Assembly (NCBI GenBank): GCA_036381435.1 | Contig: DASVCW010000023.1 | Span: 1 to 64,000, forward strand | Length of the DNA: 64,000 bases | Direction: 5' to 3' | Origin: Fodinibius sp036381435 | GTDB lineage: Bacteria; Bacteroidota; Rhodothermia; Balneolales; Balneolaceae | Made by a program: the position numbers and the translations under genes | Part shown: in pieces, positions 17,179-26,441 of the stretch | How positions within the stretch are numbered: position 1 is the stretch's first letter | Layout: each line of letters opens with the position of its first letter | Notes under the pieces: generated by a model | The model's input: the letters and a program-made list of their open reading frames with translations, nothing else | Told to the model about the DNA's origin: nothing | Database searches by the model: none

Positions 17179-18513
17179 CTAGTGTGTAACCGTACCCTGG
17201 TTAGTAACCGCTCCGCGATTTAAAAACTGCTCGTGAAGCTGGGTATGGCGACTTATCATCGGAATTTTATATCCGCGAATGAATACCTGCTCGATGTGTG
17301 TCATCGGTTCGAAGGGATCACCATCGGCAATAAATAAGTTAGCTTGTTTGCCTGTTTCAATGCTCCCCAACTGATCAGCCACACCAAATATTTCAGCGGA
17401 ATTAATAGTAACAGCTTTCAAAGCCTCTTTCTTGCCTAACCCGTAAGCGGCTGCGTATCCGGCATGGTAAAGTACGTTTCGCACGTTTTCTGCACCGCCG
17501 GTAGCAATGGCTACCTTCACTCCTGCTTCCTGCAACAATCCCGGGTTTTGATAGGGGCGTTGGTAATTAGTATAATCGCGGACCGGTGTATACAGAGTTG
17601 AGACAAGGCATGGAAGTCCCGCTTCGGCGATTTCTTCGGCTACCCGCCAACCCTCCTGTACGCCGGCAAGAATGAAGCGTGCTTCAGGATGATTCTTGGT
17701 CCATCCGATGGCATTCAGGATGTCCATTTTTCGGGAAACAGAGATAATCACCGGAATTTCGCCATTGATCACCCTGCGCATAGCCTGCATTTTCTTGTCG
17801 GCATCAGGCTCTTCTTTCCCTTCGGGATTTTCCTCATAAGCGGTCATCATCTGGTCATAAAACCGGGCCTTATCCCAGAATTCATTCAACTGCTCAAGGT
17901 TTTTTCTGTATTCCTTTTTGACTTCCTCTTCCGTACGGTCATCCCACCAACCTCCTTTTAAAACGGATGGCCAGTTCAGGTGAAGCGCAGCATTCGGCAG
18001 AACAGCCATAGAATCGGGCGTATAGCCGTATAAATCGATAAGTGTGGCTTTGCCGGAAATGCGTCCCCCTACGGGCATAGAAATAACCTGTGTTACTCCA
18101 TTTACACGAGTTACGGGAATGCTTGCACTATTGGGGTTGATTGCCGTGAAAGCGCGCATATGTGGATTAAATTCACCCAGTTCATCCTGGTCATTGGTCA
18201 CATCCACAGCCCCGATCTCTACGAGCCCAAGTTGTGTTGCTGCATCCATAAAACCGGGATAAACGTGTTTTCCGGTGGCATCAATCTGAACATAATCCGG
18301 AGTAATTTTAGCATTCTTACCGACGTATACGATATTTTCTCCATTGATAAGAACCACGCCATTTTCAATCACCCCGTTTGTTACAGTGTGAACGGTTGCG
18401 TTGGTGATGGCAAACTTGCCGAAGGTTGCTTTTTCGGTGATTTGAGCCTGGGCACCTATCACCAAAACCAAAGCCAGCAAACAGCCCGACAATATTGATT
18501 TTAAATATTTCAT
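17179..18513 (-). CDS. Secreted amidohydrolase-like protein, metal site degenerate
   Basis: 444 residues with a Sec signal (LSGCLLALVLVIGAQAQ). The amidohydrolase scaffold is clear at both ends: GVVLINGENIVYVG ... DATGKHVYPGFMDA, and KKEALKAVTINSAEIFGVAD followed by GSIETGKQANLFIADGDPF. The His-x-His that should follow 'PGFiD' is missing (FMDAATQLG), and the late aspartate block reads ATGGAENV, so a canonical metal centre is unlikely. It is third in a minus-strand run of three paralogues. Confidence 0.82.
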   Translation of the reverse strand: MKYLKSILSGCLLALVLVIGAQAQITEKATFGKFAITNATVHTVTNGVIENGVVLINGENIVYVGKNAKITPDYVQIDATGKHVYPGFMDAATQLGLVEIGAVDVTNDQDELGEFNPHMRAFTAINPNSASIPVTRVNGVTQVISMPVGGRISGKATLIDLYGYTPDSMAVLPNAALHLNWPSVLKGGWWDDRTEEEVKKEYRKNLEQLNEFWDKARFYDQMMTAYEENPEGKEEPDADKKMQAMRRVINGEIPVIISVSRKMDILNAIGWTKNHPEARFILAGVQEGWRVAEEIAEAGLPCLVSTLYTPVRDYTNYQRPYQNPGLLQEAGVKVAIATGGAENVRNVLYHAGYAAAYGLGKKEALKAVTINSAEIFGVADQLGSIETGKQANLFIADGDPFEPMTHIEQVFIRGYKIPMISRHTQLHEQFLNRGAVTNQGTVTH

Positions 18514-18551
18514 AATGTCATAATTTGTATAATTTCAATTATCAAAATGGT

Positions 18552-19946
18552 TTAGTGAAGCTTCATGCCCTGACTGGTGAAGCTGATTTTCGCTCCGCGC
18601 ATGCAGCTTTCCCCGTGTCGCCCGTTTTCTTCATACCAGCGGGTTGCTGTTTCATTAAAACTTGCTTCAGGGTTCACTTCCAGCCGCATATCATCGGGAT
18701 CTTCAGAACGGTCGAAATATTTTACTCCGTCAACATATGTTGCTTCAGCAATACTATAGATACTCAGAGGATGTCCACTCCAAATCGCTACATCACCGTC
18801 TTTTCCTACTTCAAGGCTGCCAACCTGATCATCAATACCTAACTGAATAGCGGGATTGATGGTGATCATCTTCAACGCGTCCTGCTTCGACGTCCCGCCA
18901 TAATGCACCGTTTTGGCAGCTTCGTGATTCAAATGACGAATCAACTCACCGCTGTCTGAATTGATACTGGTGATGACTCCATTTGCGTTAAGGATGGAAG
19001 CATTGTAAGCGGTTGAATAATATACTTCAAACTTATAGGCCCACCAATCGGAAAAGACGGATGCGTGAGCATTATGTTTTCGAAGTTCGGGAGCTACCTT
19101 AAAAGCTTCATTAGCATGTTGAAAAGTGTAATTTTCTATTCCGTAATCATCAAAAACCCGCATCAGCATGGTGATTTCATCAGCACGATACGAGTGACAA
19201 TGAACCAGAATGTCACCTTCCAGAATATCGACAAGTACATCGAGACGCAGGTTTTTAGCAATGGGAACAGGCGGCATTTCGCGCTCGCCGTTTTCGTACG
19301 CTTTCTTAGCCTCGAGGTAATTTTGACGATTTTGGCGATAATCTAAAGCGGCATCAAAATGATCGCGAATAACCTGGGCAACCCCCATTCGTGTACGTGG
19401 TTTTACCCCGAATCCCTGTCCGTGGACACGTGTGGGATTTTCACCAAGCGCAAATTTGATGGTTTGCGGTGCTTCTTCAAAACGCATTTCATCCATAGTG
19501 GCTCCATAGCGAAGTTTCAGCGTTTCATTTCTTCCGCCGATTACATTTGCCGAACCGTGCATCAGGTTGATACTCGTTACCCCGCCAGCTAAAGCCCAGT
19601 AAATGTTGATGTCATTCGGATTGATAGATTCCGCCATCGTAACCTCAGACGTAACGGGATTGGTCCATTCATTCACATCAACCGCAGCGATGTGAGAGTG
19701 GGCGTCAATGATTCCGGGCATTACATATTTGCCGGAAGCGTCAACCACCGGAACCCCATTGGGAGCAGAAAGATTTCTGCCGATTTCGGTGATAGTACCG
19801 TTTTCAATTAGCACATCGGTATCAGCTTTATTCCCATTAGTGATGGTAATGACGGTACCATTTTTGATGAGTACCGACCCTTTTTCCTGCGCATAGCCAT
19901 TCAAACTTATGCACAGTGCAAAAACTAAAAGTAATATTTTTTTCAT
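18552..19946 (-). CDS. Secreted amidohydrolase (imidazolonepropionase-like)
   Basis: 464 residues with a signal peptide (LLLVFALCISLNGYAQ). The metal ligands are present: VMPGIIDAHSHIA supplies His-x-His at about residue 83, and HCHSYRADEITM, FQHANEAFKV and SINSDSGELIRHL supply the later His and Asp. This is the only member of the trio with an intact site. Such exported amidohydrolases hydrolyse cyclic amides or dipeptides; the substrate is unknown. It overlaps the preceding paralogue by four bases, so the run is an operon. Confidence 0.88.
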   Translation of the reverse strand: MKKILLLVFALCISLNGYAQEKGSVLIKNGTVITITNGNKADTDVLIENGTITEIGRNLSAPNGVPVVDASGKYVMPGIIDAHSHIAAVDVNEWTNPVTSEVTMAESINPNDINIYWALAGGVTSINLMHGSANVIGGRNETLKLRYGATMDEMRFEEAPQTIKFALGENPTRVHGQGFGVKPRTRMGVAQVIRDHFDAALDYRQNRQNYLEAKKAYENGEREMPPVPIAKNLRLDVLVDILEGDILVHCHSYRADEITMLMRVFDDYGIENYTFQHANEAFKVAPELRKHNAHASVFSDWWAYKFEVYYSTAYNASILNANGVITSINSDSGELIRHLNHEAAKTVHYGGTSKQDALKMITINPAIQLGIDDQVGSLEVGKDGDVAIWSGHPLSIYSIAEATYVDGVKYFDRSEDPDDMRLEVNPEASFNETATRWYEENGRHGESCMRGAKISFTSQGMKLH

Positions 19947-21277
19947 TCGTCTTTGTCCTCCGATTTTTTGTCAGATTCAGGTTCAAATTCTGTTACTTCA
20001 CCATTTGATACCGAATAGAGAACAGATGTGTCCTTATCGGTGAAGGGCTTGGTGAAGACTGAAAAACTGGCAATACGTCCTTCCTTCAAATCACCCATTT
20101 TTTGCCCATAGCCCAGGATATCAGCTGTTGACCAAGTGAGTATTTTCAATACTTGATCAGCAGAGAGTTCACCTTCGTCAATCAGGGCTGAAATATTTTT
20201 CTGGATTTTCGAAAGCTTCAATCCATTTGATGCGTAACCGACCTTCACTCCTGCTTCCATCAGTTTTTTAATATTGGTGATGTCTGCTTTATAAGCTTCC
20301 ATCTGCCGCTCACGGAAATACTCCATTTCATCGGTCACCTCCTCTTCTTTTTCGTCCGTTTTCCATTCCGGTTTTTCAGGAAGGTCGATACTGGCCAGAA
20401 CAGGAATTCCACGCTCCTTCAGTTCATCAGCCTTTTTGTATGCTTCTTTACCGGAAACAAGAACAATATCAAAACCTAACTCGTCCTGCAGGGTAAATAA
20501 ACGTTCAATGTTTTCTCCACTGTTAACCACAAAATAAAATGGCTGTTGTTGCTCCATCACCGGGTAGAGCGCTTTGAGAACCCTTTCATGATCGGGAGCG
20601 GGATAACTGCCCCCTACCGAAGCAAAATATATCTGCTGCTGCATCTGGGCCCTGGCATCATAAAAGAGCTGGCGGTACTGAGCCATCACCCCCATTAATG
20701 TGGATGGATAAGCGGCACCATCTGCTCCTTCAAATTGTGCCAGAACACCGATTCCCCGCTCTAAAATATAATCTTGGGTTTTTTTTCCGTTGATAAAAAA
20801 CAGATCGATTTGTCCGGGTAGCATTTGTCCTTTCAGTCCCAGAGCTGCGGTAGTGAAACCGTGTTTTTGGGCTTCAATCAGTGACTTATCTTTAGTTTTT
20901 AAAAGACTTGCGGGGTGACGGAAGGGTTGGATGCCCGCTCTTTCATAAGAAGGATTTCCGGGTTCTTCCGGGGCTTCATCATATTTTTTGGGCTTTGGAC
21001 TTCCCCAAAGAGCCATGCCGTCGATAAAACCAGGATAGACATGCAGGCTGTCGCCTCCGTCGTGAACATAAGCATCGAAGGGAATGGAAACATCTTCGCC
21101 AACGGATGTTATCACCCCGTTACGCCAGACAATGGTGCCGCTTTCGATGGTGTTTCCGTCTGCCGTGTGAATAATCACATTTTTGAAAGCCTGGGCGGGG
21201 GCCGATTGCGACCGTGCCTGTAACGAAAATACCATCAGAAGGGCGATACAAAAAGTAACAGTACGCGCTAACTTCAT
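19943..21277 (-). CDS. Secreted amidohydrolase-like protein, metal site lost
   Basis: 444 residues with a signal (VTFCIALLMVFSLQARSQ). The N-terminal strand set (GTIVWRNGVITSVGEDVS ... VYPGFIDGMALWG) and the end (ILTWSTADILGYGQKMGDLK) mark it as amidohydrolase-like. No His-x-His follows PGFID, and the late block reads GYASNGLKLS, lacking Asp. The C-terminus is very acidic (DKKSEDKDE). It is the first gene of the run and overlaps the functional-looking paralogue by four bases (ATGA-type). It may be a partner subunit or a binding protein. Confidence 0.8.
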   Translation of the reverse strand: MKLARTVTFCIALLMVFSLQARSQSAPAQAFKNVIIHTADGNTIESGTIVWRNGVITSVGEDVSIPFDAYVHDGGDSLHVYPGFIDGMALWGSPKPKKYDEAPEEPGNPSYERAGIQPFRHPASLLKTKDKSLIEAQKHGFTTAALGLKGQMLPGQIDLFFINGKKTQDYILERGIGVLAQFEGADGAAYPSTLMGVMAQYRQLFYDARAQMQQQIYFASVGGSYPAPDHERVLKALYPVMEQQQPFYFVVNSGENIERLFTLQDELGFDIVLVSGKEAYKKADELKERGIPVLASIDLPEKPEWKTDEKEEEVTDEMEYFRERQMEAYKADITNIKKLMEAGVKVGYASNGLKLSKIQKNISALIDEGELSADQVLKILTWSTADILGYGQKMGDLKEGRIASFSVFTKPFTDKDTSVLYSVSNGEVTEFEPESDKKSEDKDE

Positions 21278-21416
21278 AAGAAAGGTAATTTTGGTTGATT
21301 AAAGTTTAGATTTCAAATAATAACATTTTATTTGGCAATCCAAAGCTTGCTAAAGATAAAAGTTGTAAACGCTGACTTAACTGATGGTGATTGTTCTAAA
21401 CTAAAACCAGGCACTT

Positions 21417-21439
21417 ATCAAGTGCCTGGCACCTGGTTG
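21417..21439. repeat. Perfect small hairpin
   Basis: CCAGGCACTT and AAGTGCCTGG form a perfect 10-bp stem around ATC. It lies in the divergent gap between the amidohydrolase run and the FkbM gene, and is followed by CACCTGG. It is probably a dispersed palindrome; there is no T run. Confidence 0.6.
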
Positions 21440-21510
21440 AGCTGTTGAACGCTTAGTTATTCCTTTCCGTTATACTTTTAAAAGAGAGGAAATTTATTCT
21501 ATTTATTAGA

Positions 21511-22248
21511 ATGCAATTTAAAGCCATTTTAAAGAGAGCCGCAAGATGTTTGCCTGTTAATCCTGTACTCCATTATTTCCCCCGCGGCCTTGATGCGTTT
21601 ATTGATATTAAAGTAGCCCTGCCAGACTATCAAATTGAAACCTTTTTTGACGTCGGTGCTAATATCGGCCAGTCAGCTATCGACTATACTTCCATGTTTC
21701 CGTCGGCACGTATTTTCAGCTTTGAACCTGTCGAGGAAACGTACCGGCAGCTCCTCGATAATACCCGGAAAAACAAGCAAGTTCACTGTTTTAAAATGGC
21801 CCTTTCTTCATACCAGGGAGAAGGAAAAATACTTGCTGAAGGTATATCTTTAGCAAATCACCTTATAGAAGAAACTGAGGGAATTTCAGGTAATGGAGAA
21901 ACACCGGTTGAGGATGTGAATATCAGCACTCTTGATGAGTTTTGTGAATCTAAACAAATTGAAAATATCAGCTATTTGAAGGTAGATACCGAGGGAGAAG
22001 ATCTTAATGTTCTAAGAGGTTCATCAAATATGCTCACCGGGCAACAGATTGATTTTGTTGAACTCGAAGCAGGAATGCATCCGTATAATAGTCATCACGT
22101 ATCTTTCAATAATTTAAAAGATTACATGGAACAATATGATTATCTACTTTTCGGTATTTATGTGCAGACCAAAGAGTTTTACAATAAAAAGTCTCATTTA
22201 CGGCGGACTAATCCATTATTTATTTCGAGAAATTTGGTGGAGGCATAG
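21511..22248 (+). CDS. FkbM-family methyltransferase
   Basis: 245 residues. The SAM-binding loop is FFDVGANIGQSAIDY (about residues 46-60), followed by FSFEPVEETYRQLLDN and then YLKVDTEGEDLNVLRG and DFVELEAGMH, the block order of the FkbM family. These enzymes O-methylate sugars or polyketides, often on glycans; the target is unknown here. It stands alone, and its neighbours give no pathway hint. Confidence 0.85.
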   Translation: MQFKAILKRAARCLPVNPVLHYFPRGLDAFIDIKVALPDYQIETFFDVGANIGQSAIDYTSMFPSARIFSFEPVEETYRQLLDNTRKNKQVHCFKMALSSYQGEGKILAEGISLANHLIEETEGISGNGETPVEDVNISTLDEFCESKQIENISYLKVDTEGEDLNVLRGSSNMLTGQQIDFVELEAGMHPYNSHHVSFNNLKDYMEQYDYLLFGIYVQTKEFYNKKSHLRRTNPLFISRNLVEA

Positions 22249-22321
22249 TGATTAGTGAAAGAGTTTTTATTAGGATTGGCACGAGCGGGACGCTCGCGCC
22301 AGTTTAGGCAATAATAAACCC

Positions 22322-23956
22322 TTATACCTGCAACACTCCCGTTTTAAATTCCTCAATCTCGGGATTGTGGTTGGCGCATTGAATAGCGTGAGAAATACGT
22401 TCACGGGTTTCGATCGGATTGATGATGCTATCTACCCAAAGCCTTGCCGCGGCATATCGTACATCAGTCTGATGATCATAACGTTCGCTAATTTCCTTCA
22501 TAATTTGCTGCTCCTCCTCTTCCGTAATTTCCTCACCCTTCTTCTTTAAAGCTGAAACACGAATTTGAGTTAGCACTTTGGCCGCCTGTGTACCTCCCAT
22601 CACCGCAATCTGGGCTGAGGGCCAGGCATACATGAACCGGGGATCATAGGCGCGTCCGCACATCGCATAATTTCCGGCCCCGTAGCTGTTACCAAGCACG
22701 ATTGTAATTTTCGGAACCGTGCTGTTTGATACAGCATTCACCATTTTTGCACCGTCCTTGATGATGCCACCGTGTTCGCTACGCTTGCCGATCATAAATC
22801 CGGTAACATCCTGCAGGAAAATGATGGGAATCTTCTTCTGGTTACAGTTCATCACAAAACGTGCGGCTTTGTCAGCCGAATCGGAATAGATCACCCCGCC
22901 CACCTGCATTTCACCCTGTTTAGTTTTGGTGATTTTACGCTGGTTAGCCACGATCCCCACGCTCCAGCCATCTACCCGGGCATAACCGGTAATCAGTGTT
23001 TGCCCATAGCCTTTTTTGAATTCAGTGAACGAATCTTTATCAATGATACACTCCAGCACCTGGTGCATATCATAAGGCTTGCTGCGATCATCGGGAAAGA
23101 AATCTAAAATATCGGTGATGTCGCATTCCGGATCTACAGGTTCTTTTCGGTTGAATCCCGCCGTTTTAAACGGGCCTAACTTATCAACTAAATCGCGAAC
23201 GGTGGAAAGACATTCTTCATCATCCTTCATCTTATAATCAGTGACTCCGCTGATTTCTGTATGAGTCGTAGCTCCGCCCAGCGTTTCATTATCTACATCC
23301 TCACCGATGGCGGCTTTTACCAGATAGCTCCCTGCCAGAAAGACGCTGCCGGTACCATCAACAATGAGCGCTTCATCACTCATGATAGGCAGATAAGCGC
23401 CGCCTGCCACACAGCTTCCCATAATAGCGGCAATTTGCGGAATACCTTTGGCACTAATCACGGCGTTATTGCGGAAAATACGTCCGAAATGTTCTTTATC
23501 GGGGAAAATTTCATCCTGCATAGGCAGGTAAACTCCGGCTGAATCAACGAGGTAAATGATCGGCAAATGATTTTCAATGGCTATCTCCTGCGCGCGCAGA
23601 TTCTTTTTGGCTGTGATCGGAAACCACGCTCCCGCTTTAACCGTAGCATCGTTGGCAACAATCACGCAATCGCGTCCGGATACACTGCCGATTCCCATCA
23701 CTACACCGCCTGAAGGACATCCTCCCTCTTCTTCATACATTTCGTAGCCGGCCCATAAACCTTCTTCATAAAATCGAGTTCCCTCATCAATAAGAGCATG
23801 TATACGTTCCCGGGCCGTCATCTTGCCCTTTTTGTGTTGTTTATTGATACGTTTTTCACCTCCTCCCTTTTTAATTTCGGCTTCCATTTCGTTAATCTCA
23901 CGAATGATGGATTTTAAATCCTGCTGAGATGCGGTGGTAGAATTGCTGGAGCTCAT
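22322..23956 (-). CDS. Acyl-CoA carboxylase beta (carboxyltransferase) subunit
   Basis: 544 residues, the length of methylcrotonyl/propionyl-CoA carboxylase beta chains. The two crotonase-like halves are visible: N-terminal KGKMTARERIHALIDEGTRF, VIVANDATVKAGAWFP, SAGVYLPMQDEIFPD and GSCVAGGAYLPIMSDEAL; C-terminal IIFLQDVTGFMIG, VLGNSYGAGNYAMCGRAYDP and AQIAVMGGTQAAKVL. The Asp/Phe pattern and QDEIFPD favour the methylcrotonyl-CoA type over propionyl-CoA. The biotin carboxylase (alpha) gene is not adjacent. It likely acts in leucine or branched-chain catabolism. Confidence 0.88.
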   Translation of the reverse strand: MSSSNSTTASQQDLKSIIREINEMEAEIKKGGGEKRINKQHKKGKMTARERIHALIDEGTRFYEEGLWAGYEMYEEEGGCPSGGVVMGIGSVSGRDCVIVANDATVKAGAWFPITAKKNLRAQEIAIENHLPIIYLVDSAGVYLPMQDEIFPDKEHFGRIFRNNAVISAKGIPQIAAIMGSCVAGGAYLPIMSDEALIVDGTGSVFLAGSYLVKAAIGEDVDNETLGGATTHTEISGVTDYKMKDDEECLSTVRDLVDKLGPFKTAGFNRKEPVDPECDITDILDFFPDDRSKPYDMHQVLECIIDKDSFTEFKKGYGQTLITGYARVDGWSVGIVANQRKITKTKQGEMQVGGVIYSDSADKAARFVMNCNQKKIPIIFLQDVTGFMIGKRSEHGGIIKDGAKMVNAVSNSTVPKITIVLGNSYGAGNYAMCGRAYDPRFMYAWPSAQIAVMGGTQAAKVLTQIRVSALKKKGEEITEEEEQQIMKEISERYDHQTDVRYAAARLWVDSIINPIETRERISHAIQCANHNPEIEEFKTGVLQV

Positions 23957-24212
23957 AAAGCTTGTTTAATTAGTGATAATAGTTTCTGATTTTAAAGCGT
24001 TTCTAAAATAATGAATTTTAGCAACCACAACAGTAATGTTTGTGTTTATTTAGATAGAACTTCATTACCTTATTTTTTTAAGTTGTTTTCAATGATATAG
24101 AATTAGTTTTTGGAAAAGTTTCAAAATAAATATCGAACTAAATCCCTTCGCCATCTAAAGAAGACGGATTCAATCCGTCTCTACAAGGTGTAGGTTATAG
24201 ACAGAGTTATAA
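23957..24212. repeat. Gap with left REP of a decayed RAYT element
   Basis: No intact gene is seen. At 24158-24187 the palindrome AAGACGGATTCAATCCGTCT is followed by CTACAAGG. It is the left border of the RAYT remnant; the right border lies at 24450-24475. Confidence 0.6.
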
Positions 24213-24433
24213 AATAATTTTGGACCGCAGCGGGACAGTATTTCTTCTATTATCAGAGGATTCAAAGCAGCCTGCATCCGTCGCGATTCAGAACAAAAAA
24301 TGTTTAGCTGGCAAAAAGGGTTTTATGATCATGTTATCCGTAATCAAAATCTTTAGTCCCAATTGAACAATATATTAGAGAGAATCCTTACCGGTGGCTT
24401 AATGATTATTACTATGCAAAATCAGAAAACTAA
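24213..24433 (+). pseudogene. Decayed RAYT transposase remnant
   Basis: Two short frames encode recognisable RAYT C-terminal pieces. 24243-24356 gives SIIRGFKAACIRR ... MFSWQKGFYDHVIRNQN and then stops. 24368-24433, in another frame, gives QYIRENPYRWLNDYYYAKSE and a stop. The HUH half is missing. So there is at least one frameshift plus a 5' deletion. The remnant is bordered by palindromes of the GTAGAGACG...CGTCTC family, a different REP family from that at 335-488. Recognition is from motif memory and is strong because two blocks are in the right order. Confidence 0.8.
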
Positions 24434-24449
24434 CAACAATTCCGGAACT

Positions 24450-24475
24450 TGTAGAGACGCATCGAATGCGTCTCA
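24450..24475. repeat. Right REP of decayed RAYT element
   Basis: GTAGAGACGCATCGAATGCGTCTC forms a hairpin of GAGACGCAT with ATGCGTCTC. It is oriented inversely to the left border palindrome (24158-24187), whose tail reads GTCTCTAC. It sits 27 bases before the GWxTD gene, so it is part of that gene's leader. Confidence 0.65.
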
Positions 24476-24501
24476 GAAAGTCTGCATTAATAAACATTTC
24501 T

Positions 24502-25896
24502 ATGAAATCTTTTAAATACTTTTTATCCTTTGCTTTAGCAATCCTTTTTTCCGTTTCCGTTGTCTTCGAAGTGCAGGCTCAGCAGCTTACCGGCTATCCC
24601 GAACTGGCGATGAAAAATCAGCGGCAGCCCCTGTATATTGACTTTATTGTTTTGCCCGGCGATTCGGATTCTACCGTTACTTTTTCATCCGTATTCAGTT
24701 TTACTTATAGTTATTTGCCGTTTAAAAAGTCAGACTTATCTAAAGACAAATTCATTAGTTCAGCAAACTTGAGTATGGAAGTCTTTAATTCAAGTAAAGA
24801 AAAAGTGCGGGAAAAAGATATTTCGATTGAAGGCCTGGAACCGGTTACGCGCGCTTTTTGGACAGATACCGCTTTTGCCGATTCCTATGAAGAAAGTAAA
24901 TCGAATGAAAAATTTTTAAGCGGACATCTTGATGTTTCTTTAAACCCCGGCGTTTACAGTTATGTTCTTCAAATGAATGGGGCGAGCGGTGCTGAAAATC
25001 GCCTCTCACCTGTTCAAAGTGTTATTATTAAACCCTATAGTAGGGTAAAAACGGGTGATGTTTTAATTGGTGAAAAATTATTAAGTGACGGACAAATTGA
25101 TCAAATAAAACTCTCTGATTTAGGAAAAAACATCCTTTTTGGAAATGATTTTTATGCTTTGGCTTATATTCCGCAGTATAAAAAAGACGCAAAATATGTT
25201 TTAGAAGTTAACAGCTTTGAAGTAAGCGGCACTGATACCAGTCAAACGGCTCAGATTTATTCACAAAAACTTGTGGATGATGACATACAAACGGGAATCA
25301 GGCCTGAATTTGCCGAAAAGAATGCGACCGGAAATTTTATCAACCTGACTTCCTCTGAACAGGGATTTGCTTATGCTCTCCTTAAAATCCCGGCCAGTAC
25401 CTTTCCAAACAATCGTTATCATTTAACTATCAAAGAAAATGAAACGGGGCAAGTTGTCTCTCAAACAGCTTTTCAAACGCTTTGGATTGACATGCCAACA
25501 AGCCTGCTAAGCCTTGACGTTTCCATTGACATGCTGCGTTTTATTGTTAGTGAAGCAATGCTTGATGAAATGTCCGAAGGCTCCCGGTCAGAACGTGAAC
25601 AGAAGTTTCGTAAGTTCTGGGAGCAGCGTGATCCCACGCCCAAAACTGTTTTTAATGAGTTGATGGCAGAATATTATCGTCGCATTGATTATGCTTATGA
25701 AAACTTTTCGACTCAGACGTTGCCTGGTTATGAAACAGACCAGGGAAAGGTTTATATCAAATTTGGAGCTCCTCAAAATGTAGAACGGAAATTTCCGCCT
25801 GATGGAGCAACAACCGAGATCTGGCATTATCCCAACCGACAGTTTATTTTTAAGGCTACAAGCGGATTTGGCGACTTTAAATTGGTTTCTGGGTGA
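24502..25896 (+). CDS. GWxTD domain-containing secreted protein
   Basis: 464 residues. Starting at the ATG at 24502 gives a clean Sec signal (FLSFALAILFSVSVVFEVQAQ); an upstream in-frame codon at 24466 lies inside the REP palindrome and is rejected. Residues 25-330 are beta-rich with no named family. The C-terminal GWxTD region reads RIDYAYENFSTQTLPGYETD, then GKVYIKFGAPQNVE and EIWHYPNRQFIFK. The hallmark Trp is Tyr here (GYETD). The family is common in Bacteroidota-like genomes and its function is unknown; a periplasmic or surface location is inferred. Confidence 0.85.
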   Translation: MKSFKYFLSFALAILFSVSVVFEVQAQQLTGYPELAMKNQRQPLYIDFIVLPGDSDSTVTFSSVFSFTYSYLPFKKSDLSKDKFISSANLSMEVFNSSKEKVREKDISIEGLEPVTRAFWTDTAFADSYEESKSNEKFLSGHLDVSLNPGVYSYVLQMNGASGAENRLSPVQSVIIKPYSRVKTGDVLIGEKLLSDGQIDQIKLSDLGKNILFGNDFYALAYIPQYKKDAKYVLEVNSFEVSGTDTSQTAQIYSQKLVDDDIQTGIRPEFAEKNATGNFINLTSSEQGFAYALLKIPASTFPNNRYHLTIKENETGQVVSQTAFQTLWIDMPTSLLSLDVSIDMLRFIVSEAMLDEMSEGSRSEREQKFRKFWEQRDPTPKTVFNELMAEYYRRIDYAYENFSTQTLPGYETDQGKVYIKFGAPQNVERKFPPDGATTEIWHYPNRQFIFKATSGFGDFKLVSG

Positions 25897-25949
25897 TGCG
25901 TAGCCACTAAAACACGAAGGCACGGAAAGTCGAAATCAGTTTGAACGAT

Positions 25950-26008
25950 AAATGAATTATCGCAGATAATTCGCTATTCTTCCCCCTTTGAGGGGCGCAG
26001 GGGGATGG
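25950..26008. repeat. Family-A element, right half, overlapping the DUF559 start
   Basis: An inner hairpin, GAATTATCgcaGATAATTC (25954-25972), is followed by the terminal palindrome CCCCCTTTGAGGGGCGCAGGGGG at about 25982-26004. This is exactly the order at the right end of the complete elements at 26442-26625 and (inverted) 62131-62311. The ATG of the DUF559 gene follows directly, inside the terminal repeat. Confidence 0.75.
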
Positions 26009-26415
26009 CCAAAGCAACCATTGGTAACATGGTAAAAAATTTTGATCACCTAAATTACAATAAAGAACTTAAAGAATTAGCTCGAAAACTGCGAAAAGAC
26101 TCCACCCCGGCAGAAATAAGGCTTTGGACAAATGTGTTGCGCGCAAAAAAGATGAAAGGTTATCAGTTTCTTCGCCAGCGACCGGTACTAAATTATATTG
26201 CAGACTTCATGTGTAAGGAGTTAAAGCTTATTATTGAAGTGGATGGATACAGCCATAATTTTGAAAGACAGTGGTATAAAGATGAATCACGACAGAAAGA
26301 ATTAGAAGAACATGGATTTACAGTTTTGCGGTTTTGGGATGAAGAGGTTTTTGGTGATATAGAAAATGTAAGCCGAGTGATTGAACAATGGATTGATGGC
26401 TATCCTTGGGATTAG
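26005..26415 (+). CDS. DUF559 (Vsr-like PD-(D/E)XK) endonuclease, type A
   Basis: 136 residues. The DUF559 pattern is complete: LRKDSTPAEIRLWTNVLRAK, KGYQFLRQRPVLNYIADFMC, KLIIEVDGYSHNFERQ and GFTVLRFWDEEVF. Asp of ADF and Glu/Asp of IIEVDG are the likely PD-(D/E)XK metal ligands. Family members resemble very-short-patch repair endonucleases, and no substrate is established. The start codon is the ATG inside the terminal palindrome; an internal ATG at 26029 is the alternative. The gene is bordered by family-A palindromes at 25950-26008 and 26442-26625. A role in mobilising them is a hypothesis. Confidence 0.85.
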   Translation: MAKATIGNMVKNFDHLNYNKELKELARKLRKDSTPAEIRLWTNVLRAKKMKGYQFLRQRPVLNYIADFMCKELKLIIEVDGYSHNFERQWYKDESRQKELEEHGFTVLRFWDEEVFGDIENVSRVIEQWIDGYPWD

Positions 26416-26441
26416 GTTGAAGAATTGTTCATATTTTTTCC

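Noticed and set aside
24466..24501. Upstream start for the GWxTD gene
   Set aside because: It lies in the REP palindrome, and the signal peptide begins at the ATG at 24502.
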